Notes: generated from the letters alone by a model not told the origin. A stretch of 59,117 nt of DNA from Anaeromonas frigoriresistens (GCF_016820655.1 NZ_WSFT01000022.1:1-59117); one strand, 5' to 3'. Counted from the stretch's first letter, positions 43,411 through 53,253 are shown. Translations and numbers: made by a program.

Positions 43411-45521
43411 TTTTCATCCTCCTTTGTGAATAATTTATATATTGTGTCTAAATTTTTAGAATTCTTTAAAAGCTCTAAATTTGACTTTTCAGATATAACT
43501 TCTAATACTTCCGTCAAGGCTTCTATATGAGTATAGTTATTGGTTGCACTAAGCATGATTATTGTGTGGATAGGGTCATTAGTTTTGTGATTAAATTTAA
43601 CTGGATTTTTTAATGTGGTTATAGATAATCCAGTCTTTAATGCACCTTCCTCAGAGGAGGAGTGGGGCATTGCTATTCCAGGGGCAATAACCATATAAGG
43701 ACCATACTTATCAATTCTTTTGATAATGCTATCAACGTATTCTTCCTTGATATACTCATGATCAAGAAATGGTAATGAGGATTTGACTATGGCATCTTTC
43801 CAATCCTTTGCATCTACATTAACTTGAATTAATTTTCTAGGAAGTATTTCTGAAGAAGTATCTAAATAGGTATCATTTTCTTCCATAAATTTATTTATAT
43901 TGTTTAATAGTCCAGTGATATCTGATTGTAATCCTGGGAGATTGTTTATATCACAATGTTCAGAAATGATATTAATCAAATCTACCACGATAGATGGGTT
44001 CTTATAGTTTAAGCTACTATGACTTCCTTTGTAATTTAGATATGATGAAAGAGTCTCTATATCCTTTTGGTTTAATAATGGACTTACTAATGCTATAGGC
44101 TTATCTATATTTTTTATTGGAATAGTAGATATAATCAGATCAAAATCTAAATTATTCTTGTGATTATCAATATTTTCATGGGAAAGTATGTCTACTATTT
44201 TAAAATTTCTGAAATATGATTTTAATTTTATTGATAATAGCTTAGAGGTACCTATTCTACTTGCACAAACTAATAAGACCTTTGTAATATTCTCCTTATG
44301 AATATATTGAGCTTCTATGGCTGCTCCAAAATGCATTGTTATATAGGCTATTTCATGGTCTGTGATTTTCACATTAAAATTTTCTTCTAATATTTCACAG
44401 GCCTTAGTGGAGGCTAAAAAAATCTCTTTATATTTAGTTTTTATTTCATCTAGTAGAGGATTCTGCAAAGTTTTATTAAATAATAGCCTGTTCAGTGTTG
44501 GGTTTAGATGTATATATAAATCTTTTTTTAATTGTTCATGATTTTTGATTTTTAAATTGAGTCCTCTTTCTACAACTATTATCATTTGATCTATAACTGA
44601 TGATAATAGTCTGTTTTTTTGAAGATACTCATCTTGATTCTCCACGGTACTTAGTTTGGCCCCTATAAGATGTAGGGTGATATAAGCCATTTCATCTATT
44701 GGTACTTCTATATTGAAGTGACTAGAGATATTTGTAGATATTCTTTTAGCTATTTTATACTCCTCTTTCTCCATCATTTCTTGTAGCTTTATAGGTTCCA
44801 TTGATATTGGTTGATGGGAGGATATCCTTTCAATGGATAAGACTATATGAAATATAAGATTACTAAGTCCTTCATAGCTAAATTTGATTTGAAGAAGTTC
44901 TTGAGCTTCTAATAAAGTATCTTTCACATAAGCAATATCAAGATTAGGGAACCATTTTTTTAATATTGATATATATTGTTCTAGGGTATTTGGATCAGAT
45001 GAAGTAGCTAATGACTTTAGTAATTTAGATATAGCCTGTCTTTGATTAACTTCTTTACCTTTTATATATAATCCATATCCTGTTTTGCTGATTACTTTAA
45101 TATCAAATTTTTCTAACCATTCTTCTGCATTTTTTAGATCGTTATATATTGTAGTGGTACTTACATAGGTTTTATCAGCTAGAATAGATAGGGTCAGTGG
45201 TTTACTTGATTTTAATAATTCTAGTAATACTACATTCATTCTTTCTTCAGGGGATAATACATAGTTGTAATAGTCTGAAGATGTAAAGTGCTTTCGTATT
45301 TCCTTAAGTTCACCCCCTCCAAAATCTAGTTTAATACCCTTTCTTGGAATTCTTATTAAGGTCGGAAATCCAGTAGATTCTAACCATATATCAACTGCAT
45401 CTAAGTCATATCTTGTGGTTCTACTACTTACACTTAATTTTGTTGATAACTCATTAATAGTTATAAAGTCTCTTTTTCCAATCAATATGTTTATAATTTC
45501 TTTTTTTCTCTCATCTAACAT
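43407..45521 (-). CDS. PRD-domain transcriptional activator with PTS IIB and IIA domains
   Basis: BglG/MtlR/LicR-like activator of about 704 aa. N-terminal HTH (FITINELSTKLSVSSRTTRY), a second HTH (LSILADKTYVSTTTIYNDLK), then two PRD domains (about residues 165-390) with phosphorylatable His. A IIB-like domain follows (VLLVCASRIGTSKLL), and a IIA domain with GIAMPHSSSEEG closes it. Phosphorylation by HPr and by the PTS sets its activity. ATG 45521 is 8 nt from AGAGGTG; the longer frame has no site. It heads the operon it should control. Confidence 0.9.
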   Translation of the reverse strand: MLDERKKEIINILIGKRDFITINELSTKLSVSSRTTRYDLDAVDIWLESTGFPTLIRIPRKGIKLDFGGGELKEIRKHFTSSDYYNYVLSPEERMNVVLLELLKSSKPLTLSILADKTYVSTTTIYNDLKNAEEWLEKFDIKVISKTGYGLYIKGKEVNQRQAISKLLKSLATSSDPNTLEQYISILKKWFPNLDIAYVKDTLLEAQELLQIKFSYEGLSNLIFHIVLSIERISSHQPISMEPIKLQEMMEKEEYKIAKRISTNISSHFNIEVPIDEMAYITLHLIGAKLSTVENQDEYLQKNRLLSSVIDQMIIVVERGLNLKIKNHEQLKKDLYIHLNPTLNRLLFNKTLQNPLLDEIKTKYKEIFLASTKACEILEENFNVKITDHEIAYITMHFGAAIEAQYIHKENITKVLLVCASRIGTSKLLSIKLKSYFRNFKIVDILSHENIDNHKNNLDFDLIISTIPIKNIDKPIALVSPLLNQKDIETLSSYLNYKGSHSSLNYKNPSIVVDLINIISEHCDINNLPGLQSDITGLLNNINKFMEENDTYLDTSSEILPRKLIQVNVDAKDWKDAIVKSSLPFLDHEYIKEEYVDSIIKRIDKYGPYMVIAPGIAMPHSSSEEGALKTGLSITTLKNPVKFNHKTNDPIHTIIMLSATNNYTHIEALTEVLEVISEKSNLELLKNSKNLDTIYKLFTKEDEK

Positions 45522-45547
45522 AAATTCACCTCTTTTCATTAAGAATG

Positions 45548-45674
45548 TGGCAAAATTTAATAATGTTTAATTTTGTTATTACTTTATATATACCTCTATA
45601 CTAACTGTTATATCACAATTTCAATAGAATCAATATCTTATATTATTTCAAATTTAATATGGCAAAAGTTAATA
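45548..45674 (-). promoter_or_regulatory. Candidate binding sites of the PRD activator (two direct repeats)
   Basis: TGGCAAAATTTAATA (45548-45562) and TGGCAAAAGTTAATA (45660-45674) differ at one base, 112 bp apart, both upstream of the minus-strand regulator gene. On the minus strand each ends in TTTTGCCA. No convincing -35/-10 pair was found for either direction in 45540-45788. Confidence 0.45.
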
Positions 45675-45788
45675 TCATAGGACTAAGGATGGTACTTTTT
45701 TCATTGTGTTATTTTTATTTTTGAGAGGGTAATAGAGAATTTAAAGAAGAATTCTATTTTAACTAAACTTTAGAAAGGTAGATAAAGA

Positions 45789-46853
45789 ATGTTTGGAAAT
45801 GAACTAATTAATGAAAAAAACAAGAAAAAAAATAGATTGATTGCTATTGATTATTTAAAGACTATTTCAATATTACTGGTGATATTTACCCATGCTATAT
45901 CAGCGAAGTTCAATGATAGAATCCTGGGTCCCTTTTGGATAGATATGGCTGTACCTATCTTCATGATTATTAGTGGACTCACATATTCCCTTTCAGCTAA
46001 AAGAAAAGATATTAATAAATTTAGTGAATGGTTTATATGGGATAATCTAAAGAAAAAATTAACTAGGGTATTAATTCCCTATGCTGTAATAATTTCGATA
46101 GAGGTAGGGGCATATACAATTATAGATCCTCAATCTTTTGGGAAATTGCTATATAAGGTAACTACTGGGGGATGGGGACCAGGGAGTTATTATATACCTA
46201 TACTCTTACAGCTAATGGTGATATTTCCTCTACTATTTATATCCTTTAATAAATATCCAAAATCTACGATGATCTTGGCTTTTAGTATTCATTTAGCCTT
46301 TGATATTTATTCAAATATGTTACCAATAGAAACTAAAATTTATAGATTGTTGATTTTTAGATATTTGGCTTTTATAATGATGGGAATAATGCTATATCAC
46401 TACCCAAGGAAGGTTAAGAAAAAAGGAAAAGAATTAATAGTATTAGCTATATTATCTGGAGCTTATATTTGGATGTGTACCTATTATGGGTACAAGCCAT
46501 TTATATTTACAAAATGGAATTCTACATCATTACCTACAGTATTTTGGGCCTTTGGAATTGTAGTTCTAGGATTTAAATATTTAAATTATATAAAGGACAA
46601 TATATTTATCAATATAGCTAAAATAATAAGTAAAGCTTCTCTTCATATCTATTTGGTTCAAATGGTATATTTCCATTTTGATTTTGATAGATTTGGATTA
46701 GTCTTTACTATGATGGCACCTATAATTATTGGGATTTTCTTTTACTATATTGAAACAGGGAAAACTGTTAATTTTCATTTCAGAAAGGAATTACGAGACA
46801 AATTATATCCAAGTTCGCCCTTTATATCTTATAGGAACTTTTGGCAGTATTAA
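45789..46853 (+). CDS. Membrane acyltransferase (acyltransferase family 3)
   Basis: 354-aa protein with about ten hydrophobic segments. The N-terminal RLIAIDYLKTISILLVIFTH (residues 19-38) has the Asp and His of the acyltransferase-3 family. Such proteins O-acylate cell-wall or exported sugars. The acceptor is not known. It could decorate the surface glycan to which the nonulosonate is added, but the genes are far apart. AGAAAGGTAG site. Confidence 0.8.
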   Translation: MFGNELINEKNKKKNRLIAIDYLKTISILLVIFTHAISAKFNDRILGPFWIDMAVPIFMIISGLTYSLSAKRKDINKFSEWFIWDNLKKKLTRVLIPYAVIISIEVGAYTIIDPQSFGKLLYKVTTGGWGPGSYYIPILLQLMVIFPLLFISFNKYPKSTMILAFSIHLAFDIYSNMLPIETKIYRLLIFRYLAFIMMGIMLYHYPRKVKKKGKELIVLAILSGAYIWMCTYYGYKPFIFTKWNSTSLPTVFWAFGIVVLGFKYLNYIKDNIFINIAKIISKASLHIYLVQMVYFHFDFDRFGLVFTMMAPIIIGIFFYYIETGKTVNFHFRKELRDKLYPSSPFISYRNFWQY

Positions 46854-46867
46854 AGGAGAGGAAATAT

Positions 46868-46904
46868 AGAAAAGATAAGATTCTTCGCTACGCTCTGAAT
46901 GACA
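46868..46904 (+). repeat. Dispersed intergenic repeat, copy 3
   Basis: GAAAAGATAAGATTCTTCGC followed by TACGCTCTGAATGACA; nearly the same as 15276-15312. Confidence 0.7.
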
Positions 46905-46912
46905 GAACTATA

Positions 46913-46948
46913 GAAGCAGAGGGGACGGTTCCTTTTGCTTCTTTTTTA
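46913..46948 (+). terminator. Terminator containing a GGGGACGGTTCC element
   Basis: GAAGCAGAGG (46913-46922) pairs with CCTTTTGCTTC (46931-46941), with GGACGGTT in the loop, followed by TTTTTT. The GGGGACGGTTCC core is a repeat often seen in clostridial intergenic DNA. Confidence 0.65.
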
Positions 46949-47060
46949 ATAGAATATAAAACACTGTGACAATTTTTGACAAAGATAAGGTATAGGATAT
47001 GGTAATATAAGGATGTAGTAAAAAGTAAAGATTATCTTTATTGCAGATAGGAGGAAAGAC

Positions 47061-47333
47061 GTGGGAGTAATCAATATGTATTTATCTTATATAGGTAATA
47101 TAATTAGAGTAGCAGCCATTGTAGTTGGAGGTATACTAGCAATAATGATATTAAGAACTGATAGTTATAGTAGGAGTGAAGCTATAATGCCCTATATGCT
47201 TACTTGTGTTGTAATATCTCAAATTTTTGCTAGTGTAGACTATTATAAGGAAGGTAAAAAAATCAAAAGTATAATTACATCTTTGCTTTGTATATTGACG
47301 ATTGCCGTAATATTTAAAATAGTAATATTATAA
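47061..47333 (+). CDS. Small membrane protein of unknown function
   Basis: 90 aa with three hydrophobic segments (IRVAAIVVGGILAIMIL, MLTCVVISQIFASV, SLLCILTIAVIFKIVIL). GTG start 6 nt after AGGAGG. No family recognised. It stands alone with its own terminator, before the PspC gene. Confidence 0.65.
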   Translation: MGVINMYLSYIGNIIRVAAIVVGGILAIMILRTDSYSRSEAIMPYMLTCVVISQIFASVDYYKEGKKIKSIITSLLCILTIAVIFKIVIL

Positions 47334-47334
47334 T

Positions 47335-47377
47335 ACTCTTCAATTTCTAAATTTAAAGGGAATTGGGGAGTTTTTAT
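47335..47377 (+). terminator. Rho-independent terminator
   Basis: ACTCTTCAATT (47335-47345) pairs with AATTGGGGAGT (47361-47371) using two G-U pairs, followed by TTTTTA. Confidence 0.65.
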
Positions 47378-47474
47378 TAAAAAAATAAAGGTTAAAAAAA
47401 CATTAATATAGAATATAAGATATAATAATAACATAGGAAATATAAGGATATATTTAAGGGGAGGAGTGAATAAA

Positions 47475-47891
47475 TTGAGTGATAAGCTATATAAATCAAA
47501 TGATGATAATGTGATTGATGGAGTTTGTGGTGGCCTTGCTGATTATATTGGAGTTGACTCATCTATTGTCCGGATATTATGGGCATTGGCAGTATTTGTA
47601 GGTGGTACAGGAATATTACTATATATTATAGCAGCCATTATATTGCCTAGAGAGGATGAAGTAGTAGGAGGGAATAAAAGATACATAGAAAATAAAGATT
47701 ATAATAATACTCCTAAAAACAATAAAGATAATAAGAAACTAATGGGAATAATCCTTATTGTAGTTGGTATCATCTTAACTTTAAAAAGATTTTTAGTGAT
47801 ATTTGATGAAGAATATTTTTTGCCTATATTATTGATAGTACTTGGTGGATTTATACTATTTAAAAATAAGGGGGCTAAAAATGAAAAATAG
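47475..47891 (+). CDS. PspC-domain membrane protein
   Basis: Envelope-stress protein. KLYKSNDDNVIDGVCGGLAD (residues 4-23) and IVRILWALAVFVGGTGILLY are the PspC domain; two further hydrophobic segments follow a charged linker (NNTPKNNKDNKK). TTG 47475 is preferred: it leaves 10 nt to GGGGAGG, while GTG 47466 lies inside the site. Overlaps the next gene by 11 nt. Confidence 0.85.
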   Translation: MSDKLYKSNDDNVIDGVCGGLADYIGVDSSIVRILWALAVFVGGTGILLYIIAAIILPREDEVVGGNKRYIENKDYNNTPKNNKDNKKLMGIILIVVGIILTLKRFLVIFDEEYFLPILLIVLGGFILFKNKGAKNEK

Positions 47892-48783
47892 TAGAGTGGT
47901 TTTTGGTCTTATATTAATTGCTTTGGGTAGTCTCTGGATTATAGGTAATTTAGATTTAATTAATTTTAACATTGTAAGTTTTATTTTTGGAATGATGGAC
48001 TTGTGGCCTTTGATATTAGTGGTAATTGGAATTAATATTATTATTAATAATAGAATTGTGAAATTAGTAGTTTGGATATTGTTCATAATTATTATAATAG
48101 TCTATAGTGTTTTTGTAATAGATTATAGAGTAGGGGATAGTTATGATAGATCCTCTGTTAGTAAGACTTATTCAATAAAGATGGATGATGGAATTGAAAA
48201 GGGCCAACTTGATCTTGATATTGGTGGTACAAAATTTGAAGTCAATTCTAGTAGTGAGAATATGACTACAATTAATAGTAGTCATAAATTTGAATATAAG
48301 AAAAATAGAAAGAATTCCACACAATACATAGATATTTCTAATCATAATAAAAAATATTTCTTAAATAGTATTGGGAAGAATGGAAGTCCTTTTTTAAATG
48401 TGGAAATCAATGAATCAATTCCATGGGGAATAGAGATTGATTGTGGTGCTATAGATGGAGAATTAAATTTAAAAGAAGTAGATATAGAGACATTAGATTT
48501 GGATATGGGGGCTGGAAATATTGAAATTACTTTAGGAGATAAATCTAGTGTGGGAAGTATAGATATAAATTCTGGAGTATCAAAGGTAGTATTAAATATT
48601 CCTAAGGAATCTGGTCTCAGAATTGATTTAGATGGAGGTTTAAATTCTACCAATATTAAAAAGTTAGGTTTGATAAAAGAAGATGAAGATGTTTTAGTCT
48701 CTGAGAATTTCGATGATGCCTTATCTAAATATGAAATAAATATAGATATGGGACTAGGTGAGTTCAAAATAAATTATTATTAA
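47881..48783 (+). CDS. LiaF-like membrane protein with a toast-rack (DUF4097-type) domain
   Basis: Four N-terminal hydrophobic segments (VFGLILIALGSLWIIGNL, WPLILVVIGINIIINN, LVVWILFIIIIIVYSVFVI), then an extracytoplasmic or cytoplasmic beta-helix region (EIDCGAIDGELNLKEVDIET, LDLDMGAGNIEITL). LiaF proteins restrain cell-envelope two-component systems; no kinase gene is adjacent here. ATG 47881 follows AAGGGGG. With PspC it forms an envelope-stress pair. Confidence 0.8.
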   Translation: MKNSRVVFGLILIALGSLWIIGNLDLINFNIVSFIFGMMDLWPLILVVIGINIIINNRIVKLVVWILFIIIIIVYSVFVIDYRVGDSYDRSSVSKTYSIKMDDGIEKGQLDLDIGGTKFEVNSSSENMTTINSSHKFEYKKNRKNSTQYIDISNHNKKYFLNSIGKNGSPFLNVEINESIPWGIEIDCGAIDGELNLKEVDIETLDLDMGAGNIEITLGDKSSVGSIDINSGVSKVVLNIPKESGLRIDLDGGLNSTNIKKLGLIKEDEDVLVSENFDDALSKYEINIDMGLGEFKINYY

Positions 48784-48826
48784 TATTATTTTGATGAAAA
48801 AAATTAAATAAATAATAGTAACTTGT

Positions 48827-48876
48827 CCCCAAACTTTCTATATATATAGTAAAAAGAAAATTTGGGGGTTTTATTT
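48827..48876 (+). terminator. Terminator-like hairpin
   Basis: CCCCAAACTTTCT (48827-48839) pairs with AGAAAATTTGGGG (48855-48867) with one mismatch, then GTTTTATTTT. Its right arm is also the leader of the truncated gene that follows. Confidence 0.6.
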
Positions 48877-49094
48877 TGGATAAATTTTTTAAGAGACATC
48901 CTTTGGTGGTAGATAAAAATTTGGCTAAAATTTTTGGACTAAATGAAGTATTAGTTCTTCAACAGATAAATTATTGGTTAGAGTTAAATAAAAAGAATAA
49001 TAATAATTTTCACGAGGGAAGGTATTGGACATACAATACTTTGGAAGAATGGAGAGAGGAATTCCCCTTTTTATCTAGTCGGGGAGTAATATAA
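48876..49094 (+). pseudogene. Truncated DnaD/replisome-organiser-type N-terminus
   Basis: 72 codons: DKFFKRHPLVVDKNLAKIFG, NEVLVLQQINYWLELNKKNN and EGRYWTYNTLEEWREEFPFL match the winged-helix N-terminus of phage-type DnaD proteins. The frame ends at a TAA (49092-49094) exactly where the dispersed repeat begins, so the rest was lost there. No ribosome site; a more decayed copy is at 40481. The remainder to 49264 holds no gene. Confidence 0.7.
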
Positions 49095-49120
49095 GATCCT
49101 TCACTTTGTTCAGGATGACA
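49094..49120 (+). repeat. Dispersed intergenic repeat, copy 4
   Basis: AGATCCTTCACTTTGTTCAG followed by GATGACA. Begins at the last base of the truncated DnaD-type frame. Confidence 0.75.
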
Positions 49121-49264
49121 AACCTAAAAATCTTAGAACTAATAGAAATTGTGAGAATAAGAGATCGACTGCTAGGGTAAAGAATTGGTATAAATATTTA
49201 TGAGAAAAATTTTAGATATATAGTGATATAATGATTGTAAGTCTAATGACAGGAGGATGGACAA

Positions 49265-50344
49265 ATGTTAATCCAATGTACAAAGAAACTTTTAGATGAA
49301 TTAAAGGTGAAACCAAAGTTAAATAATGAAAATGATCCTATATTCTCATGGCATGGAAATATATTAACCCTTAATCGTAGAAAGACAGTAGTTCTTGTAA
49401 ATGATAAAAGTAGGTATGTTATAGTACTACATGGACTAAAGGCAAAGGACTTTAAGAATTTTGATGATATATTTTTACAGGCTATTAGAGATGCCTTTAA
49501 AAATGAATATATCAAAGATGACGTTATTGAGGAATATATTGAGAGGTCAAAGGGTATATCATACTCTAAGACAAGTGGAAGAACATTTGTAGGACGACTG
49601 AATGAAGTATGTTATAATGCAAAATATTTTGAAGATCTATTAGATAATAATTCAATATATCAAAAAGACCTAAGTAAAAGATTAAGTAGAGATATAGTTA
49701 GTGATAAAAAGAAGAAATATATAGTTCCTAATGAAGAGTTATATAAGAACTTAAATGAATTAACGGGTAAAGAACTATTTTCTATTAGGGCTGTAAAGCT
49801 AAAAGTAACTCTAGATTTAGAAGAATTATCTGCTATAAGAAGAATAATTATGCCTTTAGATATGACTTTTAGACAGTTTCATAAAATTCTACAAACTATT
49901 TTTGAATGGGAAGATTATCATAACTATGAGTTTTTAATCTTTGATGGATATGAACCACTTATTAACATAGTTTCAGATGAAGATGAGTTAGACGTACCTG
50001 TAGGTATGCCAGTAAAGCTAGATAAGTATGAGAATTTATCAGATTATATAGATAAATATAAAAGAATTAAATACATATATGACTATGGAGATGAGTGGGA
50101 ACACTATATTGAAGTAGAGGAAGTAATAGATGATTTTAATAATAATCATCCAGTTTGTATAGAAGGAAGTGGGGAGGCTCCTCCAGAAGATGTAGGGGGA
50201 TATCCAGGATATAGAGAGTTTCTGTCAATAATTTCTGATGAAAATCATCCCAATCATAGTGAGATGAAGAGTTGGGGAATTATGCAAGGATATAAAGAAT
50301 TCAATATTGATATGATGAATAGAAAGTTAAAGTATGACTTATAA
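49265..50344 (+). CDS. Plasmid pRiA4b ORF-3-like protein
   Basis: 359 aa. Residues 1-160 are a helical/beta domain (TKKLLDELKVK, FSWHGNILTLNRRKTVVLVN) found in front of pRiA4b ORF-3 domains; the C-terminal part has the family pattern SIRAVKLKVTLDL, MTFRQFHKILQTIFEWEDYH, YDYGDEWEHYIEVEE and SGEAPPEDVGGYPGYREFL. Common in mobile DNA and Firmicutes chromosomes, function unknown. GGAGG site. Confidence 0.85.
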   Translation: MLIQCTKKLLDELKVKPKLNNENDPIFSWHGNILTLNRRKTVVLVNDKSRYVIVLHGLKAKDFKNFDDIFLQAIRDAFKNEYIKDDVIEEYIERSKGISYSKTSGRTFVGRLNEVCYNAKYFEDLLDNNSIYQKDLSKRLSRDIVSDKKKKYIVPNEELYKNLNELTGKELFSIRAVKLKVTLDLEELSAIRRIIMPLDMTFRQFHKILQTIFEWEDYHNYEFLIFDGYEPLINIVSDEDELDVPVGMPVKLDKYENLSDYIDKYKRIKYIYDYGDEWEHYIEVEEVIDDFNNNHPVCIEGSGEAPPEDVGGYPGYREFLSIISDENHPNHSEMKSWGIMQGYKEFNIDMMNRKLKYDL

Positions 50345-50399
50345 TGGGAATAAACTTAGTGAGAAAAAAGATATAATTGATAAAAAGGAGTAAACTTAT

Positions 50400-51098
50400 A
50401 TGATTGGTTATGGGGAAGTAGCATTAAGATTAGTATTGTCTGCTATATTAGGTGCCTTTATTGGAATGGAAAGGGAAGTAAATAATAGACCCGCTGGACT
50501 TAGGACCCATGTATTGGTTACATTAGGTTCAGCTTTAATCATGCTTATATCCATGTATGGATTTGAAGGAATGGGTGAGAGTGGTACCGGGGGAGAGCCT
50601 GCACGATTAGCAGCTCAAGTAGTTAGTGGGATCGGATTTTTAGGAGCCGGTACTATCATGAGGACTGATACCAGTATAAAAGGTCTAACCACCGCAGCAA
50701 GTCTCTGGGTTTGTGGAGGTATTGGGTTAGCTATTGGAAATGGATATTATATTGGAGGACTTATCACATCAGCTATAGTACTATTTACCTTGATGAGCCT
50801 TGGTCATGTGGAGCAAAAACTACTGAAAAGAAAATATAAGGTATTATATATTAATTGTATAGAAAGGGCTGGCCTTGTAGGAGAGATTGGGGTCTTATTA
50901 GGACAACATAGCATAACTATAAAAGATATTAGAATAATATCTGATGATGAGGAAGATGAAAGTGAGAATATATCTATGAAAATGAAGTTCATGATAAAGG
51001 TCCCTGGGACTGTATTAAGTTCAAAGTTATTAAATCAACTAAGAAATATTCATGGGGTAGTAAGTGCAGAATTAGAATTAGATAATTCAACTATATAA
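50400..51098 (+). CDS. MgtC/SapB-family membrane protein
   Basis: 232 aa. Four or five N-terminal membrane segments with GAFIGMEREVNNRPAGLRTH (about residues 18-37) and QVVSGIGFLGAGTIM (about 72-86), both hallmarks of MgtC. The C-terminal ACT-like domain (about 148-230) is cytoplasmic. Related proteins aid growth in low Mg2+ and inhibit F-ATPase in pathogens. AAAAGGAG site. Confidence 0.9.
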   Translation: MIGYGEVALRLVLSAILGAFIGMEREVNNRPAGLRTHVLVTLGSALIMLISMYGFEGMGESGTGGEPARLAAQVVSGIGFLGAGTIMRTDTSIKGLTTAASLWVCGGIGLAIGNGYYIGGLITSAIVLFTLMSLGHVEQKLLKRKYKVLYINCIERAGLVGEIGVLLGQHSITIKDIRIISDDEEDESENISMKMKFMIKVPGTVLSSKLLNQLRNIHGVVSAELELDNSTI

Positions 51099-51171
51099 TA
51101 TAATTAAAAGTCTAGAAAACCTTCTATACCATAGGATTATTAATTTTTATATTATAGGGTATATTATTAAT

Positions 51172-51200
51172 TAGACATATTATAGAATAAACATTATAAT
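51172..51200 (+). promoter_or_regulatory. Promoter of the transketolase gene
   Basis: TAGACA (51172-51177), a 17-nt spacer and TATAAT (51195-51200); 76 nt leader. Confidence 0.55.
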
Positions 51201-51276
51201 ATCATATGGAAGTTTGTTAAATTGGGTAGGGAATAGAAGATAAAATTTTATATACATATCAAAGGAGGAATTTATT

Positions 51277-53253
51277 GTGAATTCAATGGATCAAAAAGTA
51301 ATTAACAGTATTAGGTTTCTGTCAGTGGATGCTGTACAGAAAGCTAATTCTGGTCACCCGGGTTTACCTATGGGTACTGCAACAATGGCTTATGCATTAT
51401 GGGCTAATCATCTAAATGCTAGTGGGAAAAATACTGAATGGCCAGATAGAGATAGATTTGTATTATCTGCAGGTCATGGATCAATGCTACAATATTCTCT
51501 ATTACATTTATTTGGATACGATGTATCAATGGAAGATCTTAAAAACTTCCGTCAATGGGGAAGTAAGACTCCAGGACATCCTGAGTATGGTCATACTCCA
51601 GGAGTAGAGACAACTACAGGACCATTAGGTCAAGGTATTGCTAATGCTGTTGGTATGGCTATGGCAGAGAGAAGACTTGCTGCTGAGTTCAATACTGAAG
51701 ATATGGAGATAGTAGATCACCATACTTATTCAATAGTTGGAGATGGAGACTTGATGGAGGGTGTCGCCAGTGAAGCATGCTCTTTAGCAGGACATCAAAA
51801 ATTAGGTAAGCTTATAGTATTATATGATGATAATAAGATTACTATAGATGGTACTACTGAGATTACTTTTACTGAAGATGTAGGAAAAAGATTTGAAGCT
51901 TACGGATGGGAAGTAATAAAGCTTGATGATAGTGAAGGTGTCCAAGACATCACTGATGCTATAGAAAAGGCTAAACAAAACATAGATAAACCAAGTCTTA
52001 TCATGGTACCTACTACAATAGGATTTGGTAGTCCAAATAAAGCTGGTAAATCAGCTGCCCATGGTGCTCCACTAGGTGACGATGAGATCAGACTTACCAG
52101 AGAAGGAATGAAATGGGAGCATGAACCATTCTTTGTACCAGAAGATGTATATACTCATATGGAAAAAATAGTTGATCAAAAAGATAAAAAGAGAAAAGAA
52201 TGGGAAAAGAAATTTGAAGAATATAGAACTAAATATCCTGAGTTAGCTCAAAAGTGGGATAGATGGCATTCTATGGAGCTGCCAGAAGGATTGATGGAAG
52301 ATGAAGAATTATTCAGCTTTGATTCTAAGGTTGCAACCCGTGCAGCTAGTGGTAAGGTTATAAACACTTTAGCTAAGCATATGGATAATCTATTTGGTGG
52401 ATCTGCTGACTTAGCAGGATCAAACAAGACTACTATGAAGGATAAAGGTGATTTCCAAGCAGACACTCCAGATGGAAACAATATTAACTTTGGAGTTAGA
52501 GAGCATGGTATGGGTGCAGTACTTAATGGTATATCACTACATGGTGGATTAAGAGGATTTGGTGCTACATTCCTTATATTTGCAAACTATATGAGACCAG
52601 CTATAAGAATGTCAGCTTTAATGAACCAACCAGTAGTTTATGTTCTTACTCATGACAGTATAGCATTAGGAGAAGATGGGCCTACACATCAACCTATTGA
52701 GCAATTAGCTGCATTGAGAGCTATGCCAAATGTAAAGGTCTTTAGACCAGCAGATGCTAAAGAAACAGCAGTGGCATGGATTGAAGCTTTAAATAATATT
52801 GATGGACCTAGTGTATTAGCTCTTACTCGTCAAGGATTACCTACATTAGACAATGTAGAAGGAGCTCATCAAGGGGGATATGTTATTGATAAGGAAGAGG
52901 GAGAGACTCCTGATGTTATACTTATTGGAACAGGTTCTGAGGTTTCATTATTAATAGATGCTAAAAAAGAACTTAAGAAAGACAATATAGATGCAAGAGT
53001 AGTAAGTATATTATCTTGGGAATTATTTGATCAGCAAGATGATAACTACAAGAAATCTGTTCTTCCTCCACACATCACTAAGAGAGTTTCTGCAGAAGCA
53101 GGAAGTACTTTTGGGTGGCAGAAATATATAGGTAGTGAAGGTAAGGCTATCGGTATAGATACCTTCGGAGCATCAGCTCCAGGACCGGAACTAATGGAGA
53201 AATTCGGATTTAATGTAGAAAATGTTGTTAAGACAGTTAAAGAAATAATGTAA
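51277..53253 (+). CDS. tkt: Transketolase
   Basis: Thiamine-diphosphate enzyme of the non-oxidative pentose phosphate pathway, 658 aa. [20 protein letters not shown] (about residues 22-41), [35 protein letters not shown], the ThDP motif GDGDLMEG...[30 protein letters not shown] and a C-terminal domain are present. GTG 51277 stands 9 nt from GGAGG; ATG 51286 is an alternative. It could take GAP produced by the tagatose cluster, but it is a general enzyme. Confidence 0.96.
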   Translation: MNSMDQKVINSIRFLSVDAVQKANSGHPGLPMGTATMAYALWANHLNASGKNTEWPDRDRFVLSAGHGSMLQYSLLHLFGYDVSMEDLKNFRQWGSKTPGHPEYGHTPGVETTTGPLGQGIANAVGMAMAERRLAAEFNTEDMEIVDHHTYSIVGDGDLMEGVASEACSLAGHQKLGKLIVLYDDNKITIDGTTEITFTEDVGKRFEAYGWEVIKLDDSEGVQDITDAIEKAKQNIDKPSLIMVPTTIGFGSPNKAGKSAAHGAPLGDDEIRLTREGMKWEHEPFFVPEDVYTHMEKIVDQKDKKRKEWEKKFEEYRTKYPELAQKWDRWHSMELPEGLMEDEELFSFDSKVATRAASGKVINTLAKHMDNLFGGSADLAGSNKTTMKDKGDFQADTPDGNNINFGVREHGMGAVLNGISLHGGLRGFGATFLIFANYMRPAIRMSALMNQPVVYVLTHDSIALGEDGPTHQPIEQLAALRAMPNVKVFRPADAKETAVAWIEALNNIDGPSVLALTRQGLPTLDNVEGAHQGGYVIDKEEGETPDVILIGTGSEVSLLIDAKKELKKDNIDARVVSILSWELFDQQDDNYKKSVLPPHITKRVSAEAGSTFGWQKYIGSEGKAIGIDTFGASAPGPELMEKFGFNVENVVKTVKEIM

